Assembly (NCBI RefSeq): GCF_027364955.1
Contig: NZ_DAHXOI010000018.1
Span: 1 to 47,387 of the forward strand
Source: Ferrimicrobium sp.
GTDB taxonomy: Bacteria; Actinomycetota; Acidimicrobiia; Acidimicrobiales; Acidimicrobiaceae
Length of the DNA: 47,387 bases
Direction: 5' to 3'
Part shown: in pieces, positions 8,170-16,465 of the stretch
Numbering within the stretch: position 1 is the first letter of the stretch
Layout: each line of letters opens with the position of its first letter
The notes under the pieces: generated by a model
Database searches by the model: none
Told to the model about the DNA's origin: nothing
The model's input: only the letters and a program-made list of their open reading frames with translations
Made by a program: the position numbers and the translations under genes

Positions 8170-9270
8170 ATGGTGAAGTTTATACACACCGCGGACTGGC
8201 AGATTGGCGAGACCTTTCGTTTCTTTGGCGAGCGATCGCTCTATCTCAAGGATGCGCGCCATGCGGCGGTGGAGCGTATTGCACAGCTCGCCGTCGATGA
8301 GAGGGTTGATTTTGTTCTCGTCGCTGGTGATGTGTTTGAGTTTGCTCGTCCGGACCGAGTCTCCTTGCAGCGGCTCGCACGAGCGATGGAACGCTTTGAA
8401 GGCCCCTGGCTTCTTCTCCCGGGTAATCACGATGCAGCGGTTCCTCACGGAATCTGGGATCAGCTTGCGGATGGGTCAATCTTTGGTCCTGGTGTTGTCC
8501 TCATGACGACTCCCTCACCGATCCTGCTCGATAGCTGCGCGACGGCTGTCCTTCCCGCTCCACTGCAAGCACGCTATGCCGGGCGTGACCTCACCGAGGA
8601 CCTCGACCGCATGGAGACGCCTTCTGGCTACGTGCGGGTTGGAGTCGCTCATGGCGCGGTGAAGGGCATCTTGCCGGAGATGGCCGAGGCCAACAATCCG
8701 ATAGCCTCTGATCGGGCGCGCCAGGCCAGTCTCGATTATCTCGCGCTCGGCGACTGGCACGGGTTCTATCGTATCAACGAGCGGACCTATTACAGCGGTA
8801 CTCCGGAGACGGATCGATTTACCCACAATGACTCTGGTTCAGTTGCCGTCGTAGAGATCGCAGCCCAAGGAGCGCTCCCAGCAGTATCGCTGCACCGGAC
8901 GACCCGTTTTGATTGGCACGAGCAGACCGTAACGCTTGGGAGCCAGACGGATCTCGCACGTCTCGAGCAGGAGCTCCAGAGATTCAATGCTACTGATGTC
9001 GTGAAGCTGTCGATTCGTGGCTACGTCGACTTGGAGGATCTCGAGGCCCTCAATAGGCTTGAGGAGGTGATGCGTGCGCGAGTCCAAGCACTTGATTGGG
9101 ATGTCTCTGAGGTGGAGATTTCGCCCACCGATGATGAAATCGCCTCGCTAGCACTGGCGGGTGTGCATGGTTTCGTCCTTTCGCGTCTGCTCGAGCGTCG
9201 AGATGCGATCGATGCACGTGTTTTTCGCCGCGCAGTACTTGAGCTCCTCGCGCTCGACGAGGTGCATTAG
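8170..9270 (+). CDS. SbcD/YhaO-like metallophosphoesterase (DNA repair exonuclease subunit)
   Basis: The 366-residue protein starts at ATG 8170 with GAGGAGG at 8158-8164. Calcineurin-like metal-binding motifs appear in order: HTADWQIG, GDVFE, GNHD, then a GVAHG and LALGDWHG pair. This is the pattern of Mre11/SbcD and YhaO nucleases, which bind two Mn ions. The gene ends one base before the ATG of the partner ATPase, so the two are translationally linked. The pair should form a double-strand-break processing complex in the nucleoid. Confidence 0.88.
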   Translation: MVKFIHTADWQIGETFRFFGERSLYLKDARHAAVERIAQLAVDERVDFVLVAGDVFEFARPDRVSLQRLARAMERFEGPWLLLPGNHDAAVPHGIWDQLADGSIFGPGVVLMTTPSPILLDSCATAVLPAPLQARYAGRDLTEDLDRMETPSGYVRVGVAHGAVKGILPEMAEANNPIASDRARQASLDYLALGDWHGFYRINERTYYSGTPETDRFTHNDSGSVAVVEIAAQGALPAVSLHRTTRFDWHEQTVTLGSQTDLARLEQELQRFNATDVVKLSIRGYVDLEDLEALNRLEEVMRARVQALDWDVSEVEISPTDDEIASLALAGVHGFVLSRLLERRDAIDARVFRRAVLELLALDEVH

Positions 9271-11898
9271 ATGCAGCTTCTCTCGGTCCATCTGGAGAGG
9301 GTAAGGAAATTTCGGGAGCCCTTCGAACTCCATGGTCTGAGCGCAGGCATCAACCTCATCCACGGACCAAATGAGGTGGGTAAGAGCACCATTCAGGCTG
9401 CTATCGCAGCGGTTTTCACGGAACGCTATAGCTCTCAGGCGCCGCAACAGGATCTCGCCCCCAACGACATGCCTGACGCCCGACCCTTGGTACAGGTGAC
9501 CTTCCTCCATGAGGGGGTGACCTATGAGCTGTCAAAGGAGTTCTATCGGCGAGGTGGGACCTGTGTGTTGCGTAGCGGTTCGACGGTGTTGAGTGGAGAT
9601 GAGGCCGTTGCGCGCCTAGTCGAACTCTTTCGTTTCGAGGCACCTCAGGCTCGCGTCATCACCGAGAGTCAGCTTGGGCTCCCCGGTGTGTTTTGGGTGC
9701 CTCAAGGCAGGTCGCTTGGTGCGCAGGCTGCCATGGAGCATGCGCGCAGCTTCTTCGTCCGTGAGATTGGTGAGGAGATTGGGTCCTCACGTGAGACTGC
9801 AGCCGATGCGCTGATCGCCCGGCTGGAACGTGTCCGAGGTGAGGTGGTGACCCCAACGGGCAGAGGAGGACCCCTTGCTGCGGCTAGGCGAGAGCTGGAG
9901 GCGAGCATGGCAGCCCTCGCCGAGCAAGAACAACGCAAGTCGAATTCAGAGGGTCTTCGCGACCGCTTAGAGCAACTACAGGCCAGACTTGGCTTGCTTG
10001 TATCCCAGGGTGTGGAGGCGATGCTGATCGAGGAACTTGGCCTGCATCAACGGCGCAAGGAGGAGCTGTCCCGTGCCTTGGAGGAGCGTGCCCGTGTGGC
10101 GTCAGCACTGGCAGGCCTCGGGGATCAGATTGGGTACACCGAGGAACGTTTGCATCAACTGGCCGAGGAACAGGCACAACTCGCCGAGGCTAGGCTTGCC
10201 ATCGCTGATGTCGAGCGTTCCATCAATGAGTGCCAAACGACACTCACTTCTCATCAGGAGGCTCGCGCGACCCTCGGGGCTAGGACCGCAGCGATGGCGG
10301 CGAAGCGAAGGTTTCGGGATCTCATGCGGGACCGTCAAGAGCGCCAAGATCAGCTCTCTTCGATCGATGAGCAGGATCGCCAGCTACGATCAGCGCTGGT
10401 AGAGGTAGAGGAGATTGTTGGACAGATTAACGAGATCCAGGATCGCTTGGCTGGTTTGGAGTTTGGTGAAGGGAGCGAGGTGCTCGCCCAGCTCGAGGCG
10501 AGCGTGGCCCAGTTGCGGTCCCGACTTCAGACGCTCTCTACGATGGTGGCGATCGAGGTCGAGGAGGTTGACCGTCTCTACATCGATGGACAGTTAGCGT
10601 CGGGTTCACGTGTGCTCATGCTTGAAGAAGAGATGACGCTTGCGATCCCCGGTGTCGTCAAGATCTCCTTGACTCCCCAAGAGAGTGCGGCAGTGTTGCG
10701 AGAGGAGCTCAACGGCAAAGACAGCGAACTCCAGCGACGCCTGGTGGCCCTTGGAGTCGAGAGCGCTGCCGATCTACGGCTGCGAGAGCGCGAATATCGC
10801 GAGTTGACGCTCTCACTACAGAACCTCACCCGAGAGCGGATGCGCCTGGAGGGGGAGGGGGAGAGCATCCCAGAGCGTTTGGCGAGACTCGAACGTCTCC
10901 GTGAGGCCCAGACTGCGCGACTGAGAGACATCGAGACGGAACTTGGCGAGCTCAGTGATGTCGATGACGGAGATCAGTCCTTGGAAGATCTCGATCAACT
11001 CACGACGATGAACACCTTTCACGCTGCAGAGATTGACCGACTTGAGGGTGAACTGGGGACACTCCGCCGCGAGCAAATCCGCCTGAGCGAGGCGATCAGT
11101 TGGCTGCAGACTTCGGTGGAGCGCCAAGGTGACGAGCAGGGAATGAGTGCGCTGCAGGTGCAGCGTGAGGAGTTGGTGTCTCAGCGAGCCGAACGTGTGG
11201 CGGAGCTGGAAGTGCTAGGGCAATTGATTGGATCGGAAGACCTTGCGACGGTGGAAGATCGCATCACCAGCTACGAGGAGCGCCTCGGAGAACACCGCCT
11301 GCAGGTCCAACAATGCCGCGAGCAGCGACAGGAGGTCCTCGGGCAGATGCGAGCAGATCCGTTCTCCGAGGAAGAGTTGGCTGCCGCCGAGGTGAAGGTG
11401 GAACAGGCCAAACTGCTGGTCACCTCGCTTGAGGAGCGCAGCAGTGCACTTACGGTGCTGATTGAAATCGCAAGAGACATCGTCGCCGAGGTTCAGCACG
11501 ATCTCAACGCCCCGATGCAGGGTCGGATCAACCGCTACGCTCAGCAACTCTTTGGAGAGGCGGCGGTCGAGCTCGATGACTCGTTTGCGCCCCAGCAGCT
11601 AGTCCGCGGGCGCACCTGGGAGTCGATCGACCGGCTGTCATGGGGGACCCGTGAGCAGATGGCGCTGCTCACCCGACTCGGCGTCGCCGATCTGATGGCA
11701 GAACGTGGGGTACCGGTCTTCTTGATGCTCGATGACGCGATGTTGAACGCCGATGGCGTGCGGTTGATGCGGTTAAAGTCGATTCTCAGTTCTGCCCAAC
11801 AGCGTTACCAGATACTGCTGTTCACCTGCCGGCCAGAACTCTTCTCTGATCTGGTCGGAGCCCGAAGCTATGAGCTTGGAGCTACTCCACACTCTTGA
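9271..11898 (+). CDS. YhaN/SbcC-like AAA ATPase with long coiled coils
   Basis: Walker A is GPNEVGKST (residues 32-40). Roughly residues 190-710 are heptad-rich coiled coil. The C-terminal lobe carries LSWGTREQMALLTRLGVA as the ABC-type signature and VFLMLDDAML as Walker B. The GTREQ signature points to the YhaN branch rather than classical SbcC. No CxxC zinc hook is present; the coils are interrupted near residues 430-480 by a short beta-rich segment. It starts directly after the nuclease stop. The ATPase would gate nuclease access to DNA ends. The last 17 bp overlap the convergent acetyltransferase gene. Confidence 0.87.
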   Translation: MQLLSVHLERVRKFREPFELHGLSAGINLIHGPNEVGKSTIQAAIAAVFTERYSSQAPQQDLAPNDMPDARPLVQVTFLHEGVTYELSKEFYRRGGTCVLRSGSTVLSGDEAVARLVELFRFEAPQARVITESQLGLPGVFWVPQGRSLGAQAAMEHARSFFVREIGEEIGSSRETAADALIARLERVRGEVVTPTGRGGPLAAARRELEASMAALAEQEQRKSNSEGLRDRLEQLQARLGLLVSQGVEAMLIEELGLHQRRKEELSRALEERARVASALAGLGDQIGYTEERLHQLAEEQAQLAEARLAIADVERSINECQTTLTSHQEARATLGARTAAMAAKRRFRDLMRDRQERQDQLSSIDEQDRQLRSALVEVEEIVGQINEIQDRLAGLEFGEGSEVLAQLEASVAQLRSRLQTLSTMVAIEVEEVDRLYIDGQLASGSRVLMLEEEMTLAIPGVVKISLTPQESAAVLREELNGKDSELQRRLVALGVESAADLRLREREYRELTLSLQNLTRERMRLEGEGESIPERLARLERLREAQTARLRDIETELGELSDVDDGDQSLEDLDQLTTMNTFHAAEIDRLEGELGTLRREQIRLSEAISWLQTSVERQGDEQGMSALQVQREELVSQRAERVAELEVLGQLIGSEDLATVEDRITSYEERLGEHRLQVQQCREQRQEVLGQMRADPFSEEELAAAEVKVEQAKLLVTSLEERSSALTVLIEIARDIVAEVQHDLNAPMQGRINRYAQQLFGEAAVELDDSFAPQQLVRGRTWESIDRLSWGTREQMALLTRLGVADLMAERGVPVFLMLDDAMLNADGVRLMRLKSILSSAQQRYQILLFTCRPELFSDLVGARSYELGATPHS

Positions 11899-12382
11899 GA
11901 TAGACGAACTCTTCGCCCGCATCCTGGATGCGTGAGAAGCCCAGGTGCTCCAACACCCGCTGTGAGCCAAGGTTGGTCGGTAGCGTCGTCGCTCGTACCA
12001 CCGCCACCTCTCTCGCCTGCTCAGCAATCTGGAGGAGAAGTGAAACCGCTTGGGTGGCGCATCCGCGCCCGCGTTGGGAACCGACGATTCCGTAACCGAT
12101 CTCGACCGTTTCATTGACGGGTGCGCCGTGGAACCCGGCTCCACCGATGAGGAGACCACTTGCTAGGAGTACCTGGTAGTGGCACCACGGAAATGGCCCC
12201 TCTTGCCGTTCGAGCGCACCAAGGGCGATGAAGCGGTCGCCGTTCGAGGGGTAATCGCTTGCCCAGTTGGACTGGCGCTCCCCCCTCGCGATCGCCTTGC
12301 ACGTAGCGATACCCAGGGGAGTGAGGTGGACCAGGGCATGCTCTGCCGTCGCGTGGTTGTCTGCCGTCGCGTGGTTGTTCAA
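11882..12382 (-). CDS. GNAT-family N-acetyltransferase (RimJ/RimL-like)
   Basis: A 166-residue protein with the GNAT core: EIGYGIVGSQRGRGCATQAV (beta4 plus the acetyl-CoA pyrophosphate loop, RGRGCA) and TNLGSQRVLEHLGF near the C-terminus. The TTG start at 12382 follows AAGG and lies 7 bp beyond the sdhD stop, so it is the last gene of the serS-sdh transcription unit. The acceptor, a protein N-terminus or small amine, cannot be told. The first 13 residues come from an 18-bp tandem repeat and may be dispensable. Confidence 0.82.
   Translation of the reverse strand: MNNHATADNHATAEHALVHLTPLGIATCKAIARGERQSNWASDYPSNGDRFIALGALERQEGPFPWCHYQVLLASGLLIGGAGFHGAPVNETVEIGYGIVGSQRGRGCATQAVSLLLQIAEQAREVAVVRATTLPTNLGSQRVLEHLGFSRIQDAGEEFVYLKSVE
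12343..12378 (-). repeat. 18-bp perfect tandem duplication at the start of the GNAT gene
   Basis: CTGCCGTCGCGTGGTTGT is present twice in a row (12343-12360 and 12361-12378). In the GNAT frame it encodes a doubled NHATAD. It is a recent in-frame slippage product that leaves the GNAT fold untouched. Confidence 0.9.
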
Positions 12383-12389
12383 TGAAGCC

Positions 12390-12776
12390 TTACTTGAAGG
12401 TCAAGACAGTGATGGTGCCGAGCAGGAACAGACCACTGCCAACCACGTAGAGCAACGCCTTTGTCAGTGTGCGCTTTAAGGGCTTCTTCACATAGTCGTC
12501 GATGATGGTCCGTAGGCCATTACCGCCGTGGAGCAGTCCCAGGACCAGTAACCACCAGTCAAAGAGCTTCCACCATGGGTTCGCCCATCGTCGGGCCACA
12601 AAGCTGACGGTGGTGTTGGTGACATCGTTTTCGATGTGCATGATGTACATGTGGATGAGTGCGAGGAAGAAGAGGATGATTCCGGAGACACGCATGAAAA
12701 ACCACGCCCATGTCTCAAAGTTCTGACGGGAACTCCGTTGCCCTCTTCCTTGACTCCTGGTCAGTGCGGCTGCCAT
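12390..12776 (-). CDS. sdhD: Succinate dehydrogenase membrane anchor subunit SdhD
   Basis: A 128-residue protein with three hydrophobic helices, containing ETWAWFFMRVSGIILFFLAL and IHMYIMHI in the first helix region and LHGGNGLRTIIDDY in the second, typical of SdhD heme/quinone-site helices. The ATG at 12776 overlaps the sdhC stop as TGATG and follows AGGAG, so translation is coupled. It anchors complex II and helps bind heme b and menaquinone. sdhA and sdhB are not in the window, so the operon is split or the catalytic genes lie elsewhere. Confidence 0.88.
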   Translation of the reverse strand: MAAALTRSQGRGQRSSRQNFETWAWFFMRVSGIILFFLALIHMYIMHIENDVTNTTVSFVARRWANPWWKLFDWWLLVLGLLHGGNGLRTIIDDYVKKPLKRTLTKALLYVVGSGLFLLGTITVLTFK

Positions 12777-13150
12777 CAGTGTGCTCCTAGAAAGAATGGC
12801 TTGACGATGAACCAACCACCGATGATGGTCAACACGATCGCAAGCGACAGCATGAAGTTAAAGACGCCCTTTTCATTCTTGATGACACCGGGCCAGAAGT
12901 CGATCATGATCACGCGCAAACCGTTCAGCGCATGATAAAGCAGCGCGAACAACAGCCCGACCTCGAAGAGGCGGAGAAAGATGTTGCCATAGAGCTGGTG
13001 GATCTGGTTGTAGACGTGCGGATCGTTGAGTGTTGAAACGTCGACGATATGGAGCAGCAGGAAGAGAAACACCAAGAATCCGGTAACTCGATGGAGAACG
13101 AAGGCCCATTGGCCGCTCTTGCCCTTATAGACCGTAGCCCCTTTGCTCAC
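12776..13150 (-). CDS. sdhC: Succinate dehydrogenase cytochrome b subunit SdhC
   Basis: A 124-residue protein with three TM helices. LHRVTGFLVFLFLLLHIVDV and ALLYHALNGLRVIMIDF carry the conserved Ser/Arg/His positions of SdhC heme-quinone binding. The start is GTG 13150, overlapping the stop of the preceding micro-protein (GTGA), so expression depends on translation of that ORF. It pairs with SdhD to anchor complex II of the respiratory chain. Confidence 0.9.
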   Translation of the reverse strand: MSKGATVYKGKSGQWAFVLHRVTGFLVFLFLLLHIVDVSTLNDPHVYNQIHQLYGNIFLRLFEVGLLFALLYHALNGLRVIMIDFWPGVIKNEKGVFNFMLSLAIVLTIIGGWFIVKPFFLGAH

Positions 13151-13272
13151 CGGACCCTCCTCACCCAGCGATTACCCCACATGGTGGTGGAGAACACATA
13201 GATCGCAAACCCAACAATACCAAGGGCGATGATGCCCAACGCCGTAGCAAAGATAACTTGTGCAGTACTCAC
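13147..13272 (-). CDS. 41-codon single-TM micro-protein upstream of sdhC
   Basis: From GTG 13272 the frame encodes 41 residues: a short polar N-terminus, one TM helix rich in Ala/Gly/Ile/Leu (about residues 6-27), then a basic tail with GNRWVRRVR. Its TGA overlaps the sdhC GTG (GTGA), implying translational coupling. On the minus strand TAGCGT (13285-13280) lies 7 nt before the GTG, giving a possible leaderless promoter inside the 3' end of serS. Size, topology and coupling suggest a small subunit or assembly factor of complex II, but no family is recognised. Confidence 0.6.
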   Translation of the reverse strand: MSTAQVIFATALGIIALGIVGFAIYVFSTTMWGNRWVRRVR

Positions 13273-13279
13273 ATGAGTT

Positions 13280-13285
13280 ACGCTA
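13280..13285 (-). promoter_or_regulatory. Candidate -10 element for the micro-protein-sdhCD operon
   Basis: TAGCGT on the minus strand fits TANNNT and ends 7 nt before GTG 13272. No Shine-Dalgarno separates them, so a leaderless transcript is likely. Confidence 0.4.
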
Positions 13286-13293
13286 GCAAGGAA

Positions 13294-14637
13294 TCAGCGG
13301 TTTTTGGAAATCGGCGGAAGAGATTTCTCCGATTTCGTGATGGTGGTTCCGCGGAAGTACGGAGCCAGCACCTCGGCGAGGAGGACGCTGCCGTCTGGCT
13401 GGCGACCGATCTCGAGCATGGCCGCAATGACCCTTCCCCAGGCCAAGGCTGATCCGTTGACCGTGTAGACGTAGTTCACGGATCCGTCGCTTGAGCGATA
13501 GCGGATATTGGCTCGCCGTGCTTGGTAATCGGTGAAGAGGCTCACCGAACTCACTTCGAGCCATTTGTCCGTTCCCGGAGAGAAGACCTCAAGATCGAAG
13601 GTTCTTGCCGAGGATTGGCCGAGATCGCCCGTACACAGGTCCAGTACGCGATAGGTGAGCCCCAACGCCTGCAACAGGAGTTCTGCTCGTCGGAGTACTT
13701 CGAGAAAAAGGTCATGGCCTTGATCGGGGGTGCAGTAGGAGAGGAGCTCCACCTTGTCGAATTCGTGTAGGCGTAGTAAGCCTCGTGTGTCGCGACCAGC
13801 AGCACCGGCCTCACGACGGAAGCAGGGAGTGTAGGCGGCAAAGCGAAGAGGGAGTTGGGCCTCCTCGAGGATCTCATTACGCCCCAACGAGGTGAGCGGT
13901 ACCTCGGCGGTAGGAATCAGATAAAGATCGTCGCGTTCGATAGCATAGGCTTCATCGACGAACTTCGGGAGATGGCCGGTTGCCTGCATGGTCTCTCGCT
14001 TGACCAGGGTGGGTGGACGGATCTCCTCGAAGGCCTCGGCGTGCATGTCGAGGGCCAAGCTGGTCAGCGAGCGCAACAGTCGTGCCCCAGGGCCCCGATA
14101 CATGGAGAACATCGATCCGGATATTTTGGTGGCGCGTTCGAAGTCGAGAATGCCCAATTCAGTGCCGGTCTCCCAATGGGGGACTCGCTGATGGTCGGCG
14201 AAGGTAGGCAGCTCGAAGTCCTCTACCCCGCGATGACCATCCTCTGGGGACCAGTAGCGCACCACCCGGTTGTCACGCTCGTCCTCGCCGATCGGTGCCT
14301 CCTTAGCGGGCAGGTTCGGCGTAACCAGCCAGATCGCGTCGCGAGCCTCAGTGAGTTCGCTGGCACGCGTCTCTAACTCCTTGACCTGTTCACCGAGGGT
14401 ACGGGAGCGCTCTTGGGCTTGGGTCGCCTCATCGACCTGGCCGGCACGACGGAGTTCGCCTACGCTCTTGGAGAGCTGGTTGATCGAGGCACGAATCTCG
14501 TCACGCTCAGCCAAGGTCCGTCGCAGCTCGGTATCGAGTTCGAGGAGCTTGGCGACCTCATCGGAGGGGACGTTTCGGGTGCCGAGCAACCTGGTGACTC
14601 GGTCAGGGTTTTCTCGCAGGATTCGCAGATCGATCAT
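13294..14637 (-). CDS. serS: Seryl-tRNA synthetase
   Basis: A 447-residue class II synthetase. The N-terminal tRNA-binding coiled coil spans about residues 30-105. Motif 2 is in TPCFRREAGAAGRDTRGLLR, with the Arg that contacts ATP, and motif 3 is in NGSALAWGRVIAAMLE. It charges tRNA-Ser in the cytoplasm. The ATG at 14637 lies only 23 bp from the divergent ABC gene and 9 nt after a minus-strand TAGCCT. The micro-protein/sdhCD genes follow 21 bp downstream and could be partly read through from serS. Confidence 0.96.
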   Translation of the reverse strand: MIDLRILRENPDRVTRLLGTRNVPSDEVAKLLELDTELRRTLAERDEIRASINQLSKSVGELRRAGQVDEATQAQERSRTLGEQVKELETRASELTEARDAIWLVTPNLPAKEAPIGEDERDNRVVRYWSPEDGHRGVEDFELPTFADHQRVPHWETGTELGILDFERATKISGSMFSMYRGPGARLLRSLTSLALDMHAEAFEEIRPPTLVKRETMQATGHLPKFVDEAYAIERDDLYLIPTAEVPLTSLGRNEILEEAQLPLRFAAYTPCFRREAGAAGRDTRGLLRLHEFDKVELLSYCTPDQGHDLFLEVLRRAELLLQALGLTYRVLDLCTGDLGQSSARTFDLEVFSPGTDKWLEVSSVSLFTDYQARRANIRYRSSDGSVNYVYTVNGSALAWGRVIAAMLEIGRQPDGSVLLAEVLAPYFRGTTITKSEKSLPPISKNR

Positions 14638-14645
14638 AGACTCTC

Positions 14646-14652
14646 TAGGCTA
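14646..14652. promoter_or_regulatory. Overlapping divergent -10 elements of serS and the ABC transporter
   Basis: The near-symmetric CTAGGCTAG core gives TAGGCT on the plus strand (14646-14651) and TAGCCT on the minus strand (14652-14647). Each ends exactly 9 nt before its ATG (14661 and 14637). Only 23 bp separate the two genes, so both transcripts should be leaderless and the promoters mutually exclusive. Confidence 0.5.
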
Positions 14653-14660
14653 GTACCCAT

Positions 14661-15680
14661 ATGAACGATGCAATCGAGGTTCAAGAACTCACCGTCACCT
14701 ACGGTGCCACCGTTGCGGTAGAGACACTCTCGTTCAAGGTGGGCTTTGGTGAGGTCCTTGGACTGCTCGGCCCTAATGGAGCCGGTAAGACCACCACGTT
14801 AGAGACGATCGAGGGCTATCGACGCCCGACCGAAGGGTCGGTTCGAGTGCTCGGAATCGAACCAGCCGCCAAGCAGGCACAACTCTCCCGCCAGATGGGG
14901 GTGATGTTACAAGAAGGTGGGATTCCCGCGCGGATGACCGTCAAGGCCGCCTTGGAGCTGTATTCGCGTTTTTATGACCACCCCCGACCGGTTGCCGATC
15001 TCGTCGCCCAACTCAGCCTCGCTTCTGTACTCAAGACACCCTACCGCCGACTCTCGGGAGGCGAAAAACAGCGACTTTCGCTCGCCCTCGCTCTCATCGG
15101 GCAACCGCGCGTGCTGCTGCTCGATGAGCCAACAGCCGGAGTCGATCCCGAGGGCAAGGCGGCGATCCGTGATCTGATCACCGAGCTGCGTGCAGCCTCG
15201 GTTGCGATTCTTATGACCGGACACGAACTCGAAGAGATCGATCGGATGGTCGATCGAGTCCTCATCATCGATCAGGGTAAGGAGCGGGCCATGGGCAGCC
15301 CTGCAGGGCTCCGCGAGGCCTATGGTGGTGAAGGCGTCGAGTTCACGGCCCATGGTGGCGTCGATTGTGTGATGCTCGGGGCTCGACTGGGCGCCAATGT
15401 CCGCCCGGTACGGGTGGATCGTTATCGGGTTGAGGCAGAGCCAACGACCGAGTTGTTGGGGCGCCTTGTACAGACGCTCACCGATCTAGGTGTTGCGGCC
15501 CAGGATGTCGCCACGGTCAGTCCTTCGTTGGAGGAGATCTATCTCTCGCTGATCTCCGTGGCATCGACGGGCACTCCAGCGAGCCACGAATCGAGCACAT
15601 TACCTCCGCCTTCTCTATCCCCAACCCAAACGCTTGCCGACCATCACATCCAAACATCGACGGAGGAGACGCATGGCTAG
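14661..15680 (+). CDS. ABC-2 type transporter ATP-binding protein
   Basis: Walker A is GPNGAGKTTTLE, the signature LSGGEKQRLSLALAL, Walker B VLLLDEPTAG, and the switch His follows in MTGHELEEID. Residues 215-300 are the extra C-terminal domain common in ABC-2 drug/lipid exporters. The cytoplasmic ATPase drives the permease encoded next, whose start overlaps its last 8 bp. Linkage to ctaA recalls the actinobacterial ABC-ctaA neighbourhood, suggesting a role around cytochrome oxidase assembly, though the substrate is unknown. Confidence 0.92.
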   Translation: MNDAIEVQELTVTYGATVAVETLSFKVGFGEVLGLLGPNGAGKTTTLETIEGYRRPTEGSVRVLGIEPAAKQAQLSRQMGVMLQEGGIPARMTVKAALELYSRFYDHPRPVADLVAQLSLASVLKTPYRRLSGGEKQRLSLALALIGQPRVLLLDEPTAGVDPEGKAAIRDLITELRAASVAILMTGHELEEIDRMVDRVLIIDQGKERAMGSPAGLREAYGGEGVEFTAHGGVDCVMLGARLGANVRPVRVDRYRVEAEPTTELLGRLVQTLTDLGVAAQDVATVSPSLEEIYLSLISVASTGTPASHESSTLPPPSLSPTQTLADHHIQTSTEETHG

Positions 15681-16404
15681 GCCGATACTGGCGCAAGCCT
15701 CATCAGAGGTCAAAATGACCCTTCAACAGGGTGAAGCGGCACTCTTGACACTCGTCATTCCCGTGCTCGGGCTCCTGGTGTTTGGGTCGGTGAAGTTCCT
15801 GCCGGTGCCATCTGGGGTTCCAAGCCGCGTGAACTTTATTCTCGCTGGTGCCATCGCCTTTGGTATCATGGCCTCGGGCATGGTATCGCAGTCGATCACC
15901 GTCGCCTTTGACCGCAACTACGGGGTGCTCAAGCGTCTCGGGGTCACACCGCTTGGTCGCCGCGGCATCATCATGGCTAAGTTGGCCCAGGTCGTCGTCC
16001 TCGAGTTGATTCAGCTGGTGGTCCTTGTCGTGATCGGCGCATTGATGGGCTATCACCCGGAGGGGAATCCTCTCTACTTCATCCTCGGTTGGGTACTCGC
16101 CACGGCTGCCTTTACCGGTCTTGGGCTCCTCATCGGTGGGACGCTGAAGGCGGAACTGGTGCTCGGGCTCTCCACCCTGCTCTGGCTCGTTCTGCTCGGT
16201 TTGGGTTCGATGGCGGTGCCGTTGACCAGCCTGCCTGGGTTCCTGGAGGTGATTGCAAAGTTCCTGCCTGCTGCAGGAGCCTCGGAGCTCATTTTGCATG
16301 GCCTAGCGATGGCTGGGCCGGTGCCGGCATGGGCGATCATCAACCTGGTGGTTTGGGGCATCGGTGCTCCAGTGCTGGCCGTTCGATTCTTCCGATGGAG
16401 TTGA
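15673..16404 (+). CDS. ABC-2 type transporter permease
   Basis: A 243-residue membrane protein with six hydrophobic helices in the ABC2_membrane pattern, including the RNYGVLKRLGVTPLGRRGI cytoplasmic segment after TM2. ATG 15673 is chosen because GGAGGAG sits just upstream; an earlier in-frame ATG (15634) would add an Arg-rich stretch lying inside the ATPase gene. It forms the channel of an exporter with the preceding ATPase. Confidence 0.9.
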   Translation: MARPILAQASSEVKMTLQQGEAALLTLVIPVLGLLVFGSVKFLPVPSGVPSRVNFILAGAIAFGIMASGMVSQSITVAFDRNYGVLKRLGVTPLGRRGIIMAKLAQVVVLELIQLVVLVVIGALMGYHPEGNPLYFILGWVLATAAFTGLGLLIGGTLKAELVLGLSTLLWLVLLGLGSMAVPLTSLPGFLEVIAKFLPAAGASELILHGLAMAGPVPAWAIINLVVWGIGAPVLAVRFFRWS

Positions 16405-16450
16405 TGAGATGCCAATGACCCTCGATTGCGCTAAACCGCGTGCCTCACGG

Positions 16451-16456
16451 TAGCAT
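16451..16456 (+). promoter_or_regulatory. Candidate -10 of ctaA
   Basis: TAGCAT ends 9 nt before the ctaA ATG. This is the same TANNNT-N9-ATG geometry as at serS, the ABC gene and the S51-like gene at 41297. Confidence 0.45.
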
Positions 16457-16465
16457 AGGGAAGTA

